Positions 1 through 11,400 of a DNA stretch of 64,000 nucleotides are shown one piece after another; within the stretch, counting starts at the first letter, position 1, and every line of letters starts with the position of its first letter. The DNA lies in contig JAUFSD010000018.1 in the NCBI GenBank assembly GCA_033030425.1, positions 62,001-126,000 of the forward strand, given 5' to 3'. Both the position numbers and the translations under genes were made by a program. Under the pieces are notes generated by a model. It did not search any database. It was not told the DNA's origin and saw nothing but the letters and a program-made list of their open reading frames with translations. Source of the DNA: Verpa conica (taxonomy: Eukaryota; Ascomycota; Pezizomycetes; Pezizales; Morchellaceae).

Positions 1-236
1 CAATAGTTAGCATAGGTTCATAGAGTGGTAGTGAGTGGGTGGGGGGTGCTGGGGGAGAGGGGTTGCAGGCGCGTTAATGTGGTACGGCCGGGTAACACCA
101 GCACCTCTCCAGGAGACTGGGGGCGACGGTCCCTCGCCCGGGTGCTGAGGGGTCGGCAGCGCTCTCCAGGAGAGCGGGGCGAACTTTCTCCGCCTGGGCG
201 ACAAAAATCTCCCGGAGAGTTTTTTTTTTTTTGCTG
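1..236. repeat. GC-rich repeat block ending in poly-T
   Basis: This GC-rich stretch contrasts with the AT-richer sequence after it. An imperfect palindromic motif recurs three times: CTCTCCAGGAGA at 105-116, CTCTCCAGGAGAG at 162-174 and CTCCCGGAGAG at 209-219. A run of 13 T follows at 220-232, and an open coding frame begins directly after. The abrupt change at the poly-T suggests the end of an inserted (retro)element that interrupts the gene starting at about 238. No protein or RNA family is recognised in it. The insertion reading is inference, because the left end lies outside the window. Confidence 0.4.
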
Positions 237-237
237 A

Positions 238-1640
238 TGTAATCAACGCTTCGCCAGCCATCAAATTTTTCAAGATGCAATTTTAGCAGCTAAAGGTAGT
301 CCAAAAGTAAGTCAATTAGCTATTGGACGTGGCTTTCCTCCTATACGAACACAGCACACCAATTCCAAATACCAAGCACAAAGTCAAGGTCGAGGTCGAG
401 GTCGAGGTCAGAAACATAGTCAACAGAACCATGATTATACCATACCATCTATACTTCCATCATCAACTCTAAATGAATGGTTGATTAAGTTATTAGTAGC
501 TGAAGTACATCCGAACACAAGTTTTAGTAAGAGGATATTTCGAGAAAGTGTTGATTCAGAAGTATGGCGTCCTTCAGAAGCTCTTTTGAACAAAGTTATT
601 CCCAGTGGAGCCCGCGAATGGAGTAGATTTTTTGAAGAAAACCTAGTCGAAAATATTGGGTTATGGCAAAGAGAGTTTTCCCGTCCTATACATAATGATG
701 GACTTGGATGTAAGTTTATTTTATACATTCTTTATAATAATATCTACAATTACTGATAACTAGTTTTTTATAGGGATTTGGATAAGCAAAGTCTATCTGC
801 TTAGTTCTTGGAGTAAGCGACTAGGTGGTGTAAGACTACCTGAAGCCGAAACGCAGGAAACTACTACTTTAAAAGCAATTTTAAACAACTTTTTCCCTTT
901 TTCGCAGCATAAAAAAATAGATACTCCTATTGTCTATATTGCAATTGAATATGAATATAGACTTTATTCCAATAACACGGAAGAATCAGAGCTATCATTA
1001 CAGTTAGTATCTCCTCATTATCGATAAACTTGTAAGTATACTTGTTACTCATATAATACATTCTAGTACTCAGCCAAAAATTAGCCCTCATATAGACGAT
1101 GAAATACCGGTACAAGATAGTTACATTGAGCTGGACACTGAGATTGATGAACCAGATCTTTATGTGGAGGAGCAAAGAAGTAGTTTGCTTCCTATAGATT
1201 TAAGCGAATCTCCCGATACTACATTATTCCTAGAAACTTTACCCATTGCAAAATCAATACCGCAATTGATAGCAGAACAATTAGGAACAGGAAAAGAAAT
1301 ATCAAATAAAGTAAGTAAAACTTTTAATTCATATTTAAAGAATAATTACTAACTTAATTTAAATTAGCGTACTCATTCTGATATTGCTATCTCTTCAAGC
1401 CCTCCAAGTAAATATAGTGGCAAAGTACTGGCGACTGCATCTCTTTCCGGAAAAGAGAAATCAGGTTCTATTATAAAAAGAACACGGTCTGGTACACGTA
1501 CTATTAAAGATATTGGCAGTACTAGTAGTGTTATTATAGATAATATCTCAAGTGGCTCGGCTATTAGTACTACTACTATTATGACCAGAAAACGTAGTGC
1601 TAAAAAACACGGGAAAGGGGAAAAGACAGGATCAAAATAA
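238..1640 (+). CDS. 5'-truncated four-exon gene, unrecognised product
   Basis: Four frame-compatible exons can be joined: 238-709, 774-1006, 1074-1310 and 1368-1640 (TAA at 1638-1640). The introns are 64, 67 and 57 bases. The first and third have GTAAGT donors; the second needs a weak GTATCT donor at 1007 and an acceptor at 1072-1073. Without that second intron the frame stops at a TAA at 1025-1027, so a nonsense mutation there is an alternative. No ATG is visible before the frame disappears into the poly-T block, so the 5' end is missing or lies beyond an insertion. The visible product is about 405 residues. It starts with a segment resembling a small helix-turn-helix (QDAILAAKGSPKVSQLAIGR), then an RGRGRGR stretch, a mixed acidic middle and a Lys/Ser/Thr-rich C-terminus. 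I do not recognise the family. A domesticated or degraded transposon protein is possible but unsupported. Confidence 0.5.
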
Positions 1641-1690
1641 TATTGGGTATATTGGTGGACTGGGAAATTGTGGGTTTTTATTTTTGTAGG

Positions 1691-1737
1691 CTTTTCATTT
1701 TTTCATTTTTTCATTTTTTCATTTTCTCATTTTCTCA
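1691..1737. repeat. (CATTTT)n simple repeat
   Basis: About seven units of a CATTTT-like hexamer, degenerating to CATTTTCT at the right end. It lies 50 bases after the stop codon of the preceding gene and is probably in its 3' flank. Confidence 0.8.
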
Positions 1738-2464
1738 CAATAAAAACAACCAACTCTGAATTTACTTCGCCTTGGTCGCTATGGGCCTCCGTACCCCAGC
1801 TGGAGACAACCCTGGCGGGTCCCGGGAAACTGGTTGCGCCCACGCGCACAGCTATCCCCGTCTACACGGCATTGCAGCGGAACCCCGATATAAGTGTGTC
1901 TACTCAAGGTTAAAGTACCCTGCTTCGATCCCATATGGCACCTAGACCTTGTGATAACATGGAGAGCAGACTCAGCAAGGGCGTTCAGGTGGCGCTGGGA
2001 CCAACAGTGTCTACGTTTGTATACAGAATTTTTATATGGCCACGTTCTAATATACGAAACCCTTAACCAGTGGCTATATCTCTTGTCTCATTAGGGTCCA
2101 TGTACCAGATATAAGGGCCAGGGTTATTCTTATCCTCGTCCAGCCTAAGCTCTATTTTGAACGCTTTTAGAGTTACTATAATGGGGGGGGGGAACCCTCA
2201 TACAAATAGTTAAAAAGAAATGATAACCCCCTAATTCAAACAATTGCTGAAAACACGCTTTAGAAAGTCAGCAGTATAAACTATCCCAGATAAAAATACA
2301 CAACACGGGGCATCTCTTTTCCTTTCTGGTACACTACACTAGAGTCCATATGAATTCATAACTCAAATTTCGCAAACACACTCTACTTAGCTTCCTAAAA
2401 CTCAGACAGATATCTCCTCCAGTTTCATAGAAACCTAGGGGACGTCAGCAGTGCCTATATACGG
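1738..2464. other. intergenic, no gene seen
   Basis: Only short unrecognised frames are present. A run of nine G occurs near 2181. A tRNA B-box-like string at about 1921-1931 has no tRNA fold around it. The right-hand part is the 3' flank of the HeLo-like/pseudokinase gene on the minus strand. Confidence 0.5.
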
Positions 2465-4069
2465 CTAATAGAATGACCATACTTTTTCAACATAACGAAC
2501 ACCAATCACTATTCCGTCCGCATCTGTCAAGTCTTCCTCGCTCCCAAATCCAACATTTCCCCGATCCAGACACGTTAAACAAGATATTACAACTTCAGCG
2601 TACTTAGGGCCCATAGCACTTGGTAGCTGCTCATATGCAAGGTTAAGTAGCGCTAATTTAACCTCATTTGCCTTCTTACGCTGATCCTTGATTGCCAACT
2701 GTGAAGATATTTCAAGGTCAGGGCCTGGTTCAAAGCATCCCTTTTTATCGCTCCAACAAACAAACGAGCTCCACAACCCAACTTCCAAAAGACAGACTCC
2801 AAGACTGTAAATGTCATGCTGCATCTTATATGAATCTTCCGGTCGTAGACCCTGGCGGTTAGGATGACGATATAAGTTTTTCTCCCATTCCGCATCGCCC
2901 ATGAGCAACGTGAAGGCATTAATAGAGCGGATTTTTTCAAAGCCGACCAAAAAGGGTATTCCAAGGAGTGTCTTTGTGTCCTGAAAAACGACGACTGTTT
3001 CGGGGCGAATATTCTTATGCACCAAGTTGGAAGAATGAACAAACATGACAGACCGGGCAAGACGTTTTGCGAGTTCGAAGCGCTCATTGAGTGGGTATTT
3101 GGGTCGCCTCTGGTTTCTCGAGTCGGCAAGCAGGCTGCGAAGGGAGCGTGGGTTTTGTAACATCTCTGGGATCTCGAACACGAATTGGAACGATGCAGCA
3201 CCGTCCATGTCTGTATTCTTGACCACCCCATGGCAGGTCAGGATTCCGAATGTCAAGGGATCTGCTTGAGCCAATATTCTAGCAACATCCCGAATCCCGG
3301 CCGTCACTACCCCAGGGTCAACAACGTAGCCGATATGCTGTCTTATAACATCCACAAGAAAGTCTCTTCCCCCAGCATTCGATACCTTGACTAGCTCTAT
3401 TGAGGTGTATTTATCAATAAGTCGCCCGCCTGCATCGCCCAAATCAGTCACTGGTATGAAGATGGATCTCTCTGGTGCTGCCGACCCTTGTTGCATCGTC
3501 TCTCGTAGTTTCTTTATCGCATTTGCAGAATCATTACTTCGGGTTCGCTGAACGGTGAGCTGTTTGTCGATAGCGTCGTTCGATATACGGGCCATAAGGA
3601 AATAAGGCAACTCTAGCTGTCCCTGCCACTTTTCCAGTTCTGCGATCGCTGATTCCAGTGATTCCTTGACAAGTGCTGCAAATTTCGCACGTTTCAGTCT
3701 CCCTTGCTTACGGTCAACATGCTCGATCTTCTTTTCAGCGTCTTCGAGCTTTCTATTGAGAATCTCAAAAAGCTCCTCAAAATGAAGCCTGAGGCTCTCT
3801 TCAAGAACATTGTGGAGGTCCTTGATCAGTGCAACCTTGGATTCGATCTTGAGCCAATGGTTCTTAAGTAACCAGGCGAGGTCCTTCAGGTCCTGTTCTG
3901 CATCCTTATAATTTCTATATCTTGTATAGAGACTCCGCCCAGCCCTAAAGACAGGCCATCGTTAGTATTGAGTGAAACATGAAATAGACTCCAGAAACTG
4001 CGGGGCTTACCGTAGGCAGACGTCTGCACCCCCGAGTAGGGCAGTAACTACCCCAAGTACCTCAGCCAT
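2465..4069 (-). CDS. HeLo-like domain plus pseudokinase protein
   Basis: Two exons, complement(2465-3944, 4011-4069), are joined by a 66-base GT-AG intron and give 512 residues. The ATG at 4067-4069 was chosen because it begins a HeLo-like N-terminus (MAEVLGVVTALLGGADVC), which the family usually has at its extreme start. Residues 1 to about 130 are helical and charged, as in the membrane-acting HeLo/HeLo-like four-helix bundles of fungal cell-death proteins. Residues of about 180-500 form a kinase-like domain. The catalytic loop reads HKNIRPE at 329-335, without the HRD aspartate or the following Asn. The DFG position reads VGFE at about 353, and the helix F region has HDIYSLGVCLLEVG near 396-409. 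The family is usually annotated as prion-inhibition/HeLo kinase-like. Loss of the catalytic residues implies a pseudokinase, which recalls the 4HB plus pseudokinase layout of animal and plant MLKL. A role in regulated cell death or incompatibility is inference. Confidence 0.85.
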
Positions 4070-7000
4070 AGGCTTAATATCAATGATACGGGCAATTGAT
4101 CGTGGCTTCCCTAGAACAATAGAGTCACCTTGGATAAAGGTTACCTTCACTGTTCACCGGGGAGTGTTGCTTGCCAGACCACCTGGGCGGAACATGAGGC
4201 TACAATAGCGGGGCTGTTTCCGTGTATACAATAGGACCCTGGCGTGTGTAACATTGAATATGTGGCATTGCTTCAGTACTAGGCAACCAGACTTTTGGTA
4301 ACCGCGACAACAAGTATCATCCCTTGTAATGGAGGAGTTTACAGTACTAGGCGAAATTAGGAGTTGCAGAGATTTAACGGAGGTATTTCCCCTCTATAGT
4401 TGAAAATTCCCTAACATTCCTGCGTTATATTCATAGTTATACCATCATAGTTGATGTACTAAGTTACTTTGATCCCATTCTTATGAGTACAACCACAGCG
4501 CGAACTTACCAGAACCTACAAGTCACTAATAGTACGCTCACTAGGCCCGTATACTAGGAAACTACCCCTATAATGATCTTTTAGTAAAAAAATCCGATTA
4601 TCATTCTTTTTTATAATAAAAACTGCGGAATAACTCCACGAAACTCCCCAGCGGCTGTGAGCCGAGCCCCATAACACCTACCACTACCACCCCACCTATC
4701 GCCAGACTTACCCCAGAACATGTAGTAAAATACACTAGATCTTTATTATAGGAATAATATCGTAACCAGCAAAATTAAGTATTCTTATAAAGTGTTCACC
4801 CTTATAGCGAATGCGAGTGAGAATTTATGTTTTGATTTTTAACGACTTAATCTAAACATTCTAGAGCTATAGTTGCTACTCTAGCCCTGAGTACATCTAA
4901 TTCATGTTTTAGGGACTTAGTTCTTCTATTCTAAGAGTCAAACAGGGCTAAGATTAGACTAAAAATCTATCTAAAAAGGATATTTTATCATAATATATAT
5001 AACCGCAACCCTCTACAAAACACATAAATGGTCGTTTAAAGGGCTAAGGCGTCTTGATAGGGGTGTTTCTTATTCCATTACTAAAGAAGGGTATGACTAA
5101 GATGTCGTACGTACTCATATATATAGACCTACCGTAGCTACTCGCTATTTCCACACTGTGGCTTGTTAATTCCAGGACAGAGTGAAGCTCGACAGAGAAT
5201 TCACAGTAATGTAGGGCTGGAAGATCTCCTGTGAGTAGTGGGTTTTCTGATCCAAGTCTGTCCCAATATTATTCGTTAAGTAGATATCACCAAGCTATAA
5301 CTACAAAGCCAAGCCCGGCTCTCTCTGGTCCGGATTTAATAAGCCACACAACGGAGATAGCGAGTTTACGGAGTACCTACTTATTCATACAGCGAGTATC
5401 CACTTCTTGGCTTGAATACAACAAGCAAATCAATATACCAGCAATTTCTATCTTTAAATTAGTCTAGAGGTCGGAAGAAATTTTAAGATGTGTCACTATC
5501 TAAATAAAGGAAGTTTATGCTTCTAGCTAGGCAGACCTTACGCCCCTTACAACTAACTACACTACTTTCATGCGATGGCGATTGTCCGTCCTAGCGTCTT
5601 CTCAAAGCTCAAGAATTTGACAAGCTAACTATCCCCTCTTATTACCAGGCCCTTTCTACCTAAGAAAACAGCTTTTGTTGACGGCGGCGAATGTGCAACT
5701 GCAGCTACTGTCTTATAAGTTAAACTTCAGCTTGCAAATTAATGCAAATGCGAACTACCCTATAGCTTGTGGAGATCTCGTTAGCCGCCGAAATTTTTTC
5801 CCTGCCCCTCAGACAACTACAATTGCACTTCGCTATGCCGGATCTCAATATGCCAGATTCTTTGCTATCCCGTACGAAATTCCCTGGCCAAAATTATTTT
5901 TCTGCTACAAAACAAACTTTCTACACCCAGATTCTTTACAAAAATACTATCTCATACGAAATCCTCTAGATTCTTAGCATCTGCCATATCGAGATACGAC
6001 TATAAGTTACAACAGGGTCAATCACAATATGTGCTACCCGATAGCTCAATTGCTCAACAAAATTATTGATAGCCAACATCTATATATGCTCTACGTACCG
6101 TAGGCAGAGGTCTGTGTCCACGACGATCTGAGTTTAAGCTTGTACCGTGACAAAGTCATTAAGGATATTAACTGTTCTAGGTACCCGAGTTCTCAAGAGC
6201 TCCCCCCCTCAATACGAGCGTTCCCTCCGTGCTATTCCATGACCCGGCCTTGGCAGAATAAGGAGGCGCCCCGGTGACCTCCGTGTAACACAGAGCCCAC
6301 CTCCTTACGTACGCCTCCCGCTTCCAGGGTTACCCATTAATCCACCCATATCCTCTGATTTAATCTCGACATGGGTGGTTGAGCATGTGTGTACGAGTTC
6401 ATTCCCGCTGGTTTCTCTATTTGGCCATTCATAACTTTGAATAACTTGGAGCGAGTTCGTTCCCCTTCCCACTATTAATCCTGGCTAGCTTACTCCGTGT
6501 CTGATTTTCCGTATTTGTGTATCTGAGCAAAGTGCCCAGGCGCATCTCTTGTGGGTCGCTTTGCAATAGGTAGGAGGAAAGCTGGGTGCAAGCCCGGCTT
6601 TGGAAAACCCACAGTATCACTATCTTTGAGTAGGACTATTACCTAAAAAGGTCACACCCCTCAGCCGATACTGATACAAAATGTTGTTACAATAAACCTC
6701 GCGCCATTCGCTTGCTTTATTTATTCTCTCGTCAGATGTAGCTATTGGTACACTTAAAGGAATAGACCGTATAACACGCATATGCCGTACACAGATCTAC
6801 TGCATTAATTAAGGGGTAACTACGTACATACGTATCACGCACATGAGGACATTGTCGATCCAGCCCTACGATATGGCATAACCATCTGGGACACTGTGGC
6901 GTCATCTTCTCATATTCAATATTTACGAATACTATCCAATGGCAGTGATACTTGACCTTACAGTTTAGACCCATATTTTTCAATCCCAGCGAGGTTAAAA

Positions 7001-7145
7001 AAACCTAGTTATTTATCTATATACAAAAGAACCTATATTTCGTCTAGTTCTATAAAATAGCCGGTATACGGCTACTATTCAAGCAAGAACACACTGCTCT
7101 ATTAAATGAAATTATACATATGAAAAGTAAGAATAAGGATGTATC
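4070..7145. other. 3.1-kb intergenic stretch, no gene seen
   Basis: The first ~200 bases are the presumed promoter of the HeLo-like/pseudokinase gene. Beyond that there are only short overlapping frames without recognisable motifs. A degenerate internal repetition around 5850-5970 contains CAGATTCTTT twice, each followed about 20 bases later by TACGAAAT. I see no RNA gene or intact mobile element. Confidence 0.5.
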
Positions 7146-8473
7146 CTAACAAGCATCGTGCACATGATTATTTGCTGTTATATCAGTGTTATATGTAACT
7201 CGACTCCAAGACTCGTTTCTAAGGGGAGAATCGTCCTCTTGTGGTTCCTTTGCCGAGATTTCACTCCCCTGATCCTCCATAGCTCGACTTTCCACAATAA
7301 CTTCCTTATGCACAACCACTCCCCCATTGGCATTCATTTGTGATACATGGCCCCTCCTCGTCGTGCTGACGCTGAGCTCGTATGTACCAACACGCATATC
7401 GTTTTTCTCGCTTGCAATCTTCCGGATGAGGTTGGCCATAGACATTTCGATCATCAGCTTGACGATATATGCGAGAGGGTGGAATTGCATGTAACTAGAA
7501 TTCAGTCAGATATATAATTGATCAAAAACAGACTGGAGTACTATTGGAGTGAGGAGACAAACACAAAACTATTCTTGAGGCTCATTGTCCCAATAATCAA
7601 GCACTATTCCGTCAGACGAGGTTCGTTTATATAGTCTCGGATTTACTTGGGGGGTACTTACATCCATCAACAATGACAAAAAGATAATTCGGATATTGAA
7701 AACAACAAGACGGTTATATTTGGCGCTTCCCTGCTTGACGAGCCTGCGCCTGACAACTCTAACGAAGTACCAGTTGAGAATCGCGTCGACAACAAGATAT
7801 ATAACCTTTTCACATCGGTCCCAGACCTCGTTGATGTGGACGTACCTAAACTAACGTCAATAATGGTGAACGTCTGTTAACTATTTCCCCCCAATACCTA
7901 CTTGTCGGAAATTTGTAGTCGTGCTGGGATCCAGATACAATATACAGAGATATTGACAGCTGTGATCAAGGCGGCTACACCCCACTTCATCCACCTTGCT
8001 TGCGTGCGACTAGCCAAGATGACTATAATTCGATTGATGATAATTTGTAAAAGGAACTGAACTTGCAAGGCCCAAAAGGTCACTGTGTTTAATATTAGCC
8101 AAGTCCCCTTAGGACTCTTTCTTAAAGTTTAAACTCACAGATGCAGAAATAGAAAGCAAAACTATTAAAGTATAAGTAAAGGTAAAAGACTACGAAACGA
8201 AGTCAACTGAAATATTACATACCTTGGAGGAATCCCCCCGTCCAAGTGGATCCAGCAAATTATCGAGAATGCCAGGCAAACAATAATCTCTAACCAGATC
8301 ATCCAGATATAAGCTGATCTAAGAGGGTCCCGCGACCGCATCGTTTGGCGTATGGCCTCCCATGTTGTGAGAAACCCAAACCCTAGAGTGAAGCCCCAGC
8401 ATATTGATGCCACGCTCATGTCGCCTTTCGTGACTTCCTGGAGCACATAGTTTGAAGGAATGAGTGTAATCAT
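7146..8473 (-). CDS. multi-pass integral membrane protein (fungal family), six exons
   Basis: Six exons were assembled: complement(7146-7494, 7563-7603, 7662-7845, 7902-8082, 8139-8161, 8223-8473), giving 342 residues. All introns are 56-68 bases with GT-AG ends, and one exon is only 23 bases. The joined frame reads like a widespread fungal membrane protein family. Visible signposts are WMIWLEIIVCLAFSIICW, IPPSFAFYF, LLQIIINRI, NISVYCIWIPARLQ, HINEVWDRCEKVIYLVVDA, LNWYFVRVV and QFHPLAYIVKL. There are about seven hydrophobic segments, then a hydrophilic acidic C-terminal tail of roughly 80 residues. The biochemical function of this family is not known to me. The 7TM-like topology suggests a sensor or receptor, but that is inference. 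The ATG at 8471-8473 opens the first membrane segment region and is the only good start seen. The gene is intact although it lies in a gene-poor stretch. Confidence 0.8.
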
Positions 8474-11400
8474 GTTGTTGATAGTGTAGTATAGCTAGCA
8501 ACACGGGGATAAAGTAACTAGAGTGGGGCTATGGGAAGATAGATATATAGATTGGGCATGCCTAGCGTACTCTTTGGTCGCCCTAAAAAGCGATCGACGG
8601 CGCGCCCCCCATTCTCTATCCATAACCGAAAGAGCTATGTACCGTTCTTTTGTGAACGTCTTTCCGACCAGGAAATCGGGCCGTTTCGCATAAGCACAGA
8701 CAGCGGTAGACCCTGTTCTAATGGGAGCATTTGACTGGATATAAGACGAGACATTTTGTGCAGACTATCAAGATAGGACATGATTGTTTTACATGGTTGG
8801 CAGGACTGATCATTGCTTTTTCTTGCTGCGTGTCCGATCCGCTCTTGTTATCCGGTGATACCTATTGAGGCCCCACGGGGACATTACCCAGAGTATCGCA
8901 TATGTCTCCGAACGCAGGTACTTAGTACCAGTAACCAGACGTTTGACGAGATCTACATGTGTGCCCAACTTGCAATTAGATACACGAGCAAGCGAAATGC
9001 TTGCCTTAACTAGCCTCCTACAAATACCTTAGTGAGTATTACTTACCCTAGTCAATGTGTAAGTAGCCTGGTTATAATTGCTCTTAATGTGTAAAGTGTA
9101 GATATTCTGCTAACTGATTCAGGGACTAGTTGACTAAAAACGCTCGATCTTGAATTGGATGCCGAAAACTCAGATGCTGAGCTGCATGCACTTTGAGATG
9201 GCGTTTTGAGACTCTTGGATATGGATCTATAAATCTTTCGTGGACCCCCTATCCTACTAAAATCTTATGAGCAATTAAAGCCTATGACCTGCCCTGAATT
9301 ATACTATAAACGATATTGAGCCCTGAGCATTATTGTGATAGAAGTTCTACCCATATTTCCCGCCGCTCTATTCTGGCTTTAGATGCCGAAAGATGGCGTT
9401 ATAAAGGAGAATACAGTGGTGAGTCGCAACGTGTGTTATATCAGAGTTTTTTTATTGCTTGTTGAGGCTTGGGGATATCTCCCAATTGCTACTTTCAGGG
9501 GCCTGGGGCCGGACCCACGTGCTGATCCGATCACCGACTTGCAGCGCCACCATCCCGGTAATTGAAGAAACACTCATTTGTAGATACCACACCTAGATCA
9601 AGACAGCAGGGGGATGAGGTCCTTATTACCAGGTACTCCATTATGCAACGCCGAGCACTATACGCTAATGCCATTTTGCTACACAAGTTCTTGATGGCTG
9701 ACAGCGTGTGCGGCGATGTCTAGGTATCTTGGACTCCTTCACGCGCTGGGTTTACCGTGCCAGGCCGTTGAACCCTGGGGGATTGCGGAGCCGAGGGCTG
9801 AACTTTCGACTTCATGTAATACAGACCAACCTGGGCATGTTGGTTCCCATGTCTTGAATATTTCGTCTGATGCAGCCGTCTTGCCATCGGGAAATATATG
9901 CAGCCTACAGCTAAAAAGACCTAACCCACCCAGACCTTATTGAGCAAACCTTTAAGATGTTTTCTGGCCCATACTTTGTTTTCTTTTTTTCTGGCACCAT
10001 TCATGCAGGTGAATAAAATGCCGAAACAACACAAGAGGGGTTTCGCGTGGCTTGAGAAGTAAGACAAGATAGAACCTTCCAAGTCGGAAAAAAGAAAATA
10101 TCACTCGATCTAAGGGCTAGCTACTACTGCATTATAATAGGCCATGTGTGATTATACTGAAAGGAAGAGTACTCTGGAATATCACCTACAGAGCTCTATT
10201 CATTTTAACCCCCCGAATCTTGGATACGGAGGGAACCTTCATGCACCTGATGATCGACGAATCCTACCAATTAATTGTATACATGCTACCTACGAAACCC
10301 TCCACAGTTCAACCGCTCAGACCCTCTTAGCAACCAATATATTCCCCGCAGTACCTCCGAGCCAAGCCACTCTTTAAACTACAAGGGCTTGTCCTTCCAG
10401 CACAAAGACCCAGTAGTACACTATAACTTGTGTTTAGTATTCAAACTTTACAGTGAATTCCCGGTTTCTCCAGACGCTACCCCCCGCTCCAAGATACTCA
10501 ATTTTATCCCTTATCATATGTATCTGCGGAAACTCGCATTCCCTGGGTTACACCATACGTAGTGGGTGCATCTGGTGGGTTAGCTGAAACATGGAAAATT
10601 TTCCACTAATATGTGGCAATATGCAGCGTAACGTAACGGGAGAAAAATAACCGAGAAGTTTGAGTCGTCAACACTCTCTGGCTTGCAGCGGAGGGGATTT
10701 GACTTCTAGCTAGCGCTACCCGGAGCAGGTCTGGAACCTGGAGAAACAAGCAATAGGGCTTTTTATACAGTGGAGGCCAGCTCCAACGTAACGATCTGAA
10801 TCCAGGTTGGACAACCACCCTACAACATTCTTCAGACTCTGACCCGACTGCTCGGGCTTGGGGTGGAATGGTGGGATTTTCCGTCATAAATATATCTGGA
10901 ACCTGTATCTCCTGGGAGTAGTATTCGTTCTCTTGGCTAAGTAAACCCGGGCCTCTCCAATGTGCGGGTCCAGTAGACTCCATGAACATGTAACTAATGA
11001 CTCCAAGATCCCCCTTACACACAGACACTATCTAAGCATATTTAGCACTTCGGCGATGTGCCTCTCAAGATGCTGATGATCTTTCCTAAAGACAAGGTGA
11101 ACTAGGGTCTTAACAGCGGCGCGAGCCCTCTATCCCCATACGCAGAGTACCCTACGCATCGTATTATCACAATGCCCAGCCATGTGGCAAAATGTCATTT
11201 TCAAGTGTTACAATCTTCTATCGCAAAGTTTCGATCTAAGAGTTTCGTACTTTGGGAGTATTGTTACACATGGGTCATCCACAAGAGCTTGTCGTACATA
11301 TGCAAGAGAAGCAATAAAAGTCTCTTTAGAGAGTATCAAGTTCAAAATTGCTCGCACCAACCAGCTAACACAATTTTTATTACTCGACAAAACTGCCTCC

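Noticed and set aside
10606..11028. 140-codon minus-strand frame
   Set aside because: No recognisable domain, no flanking exons and composition like neighbouring non-coding DNA. It could be real but cannot be supported.
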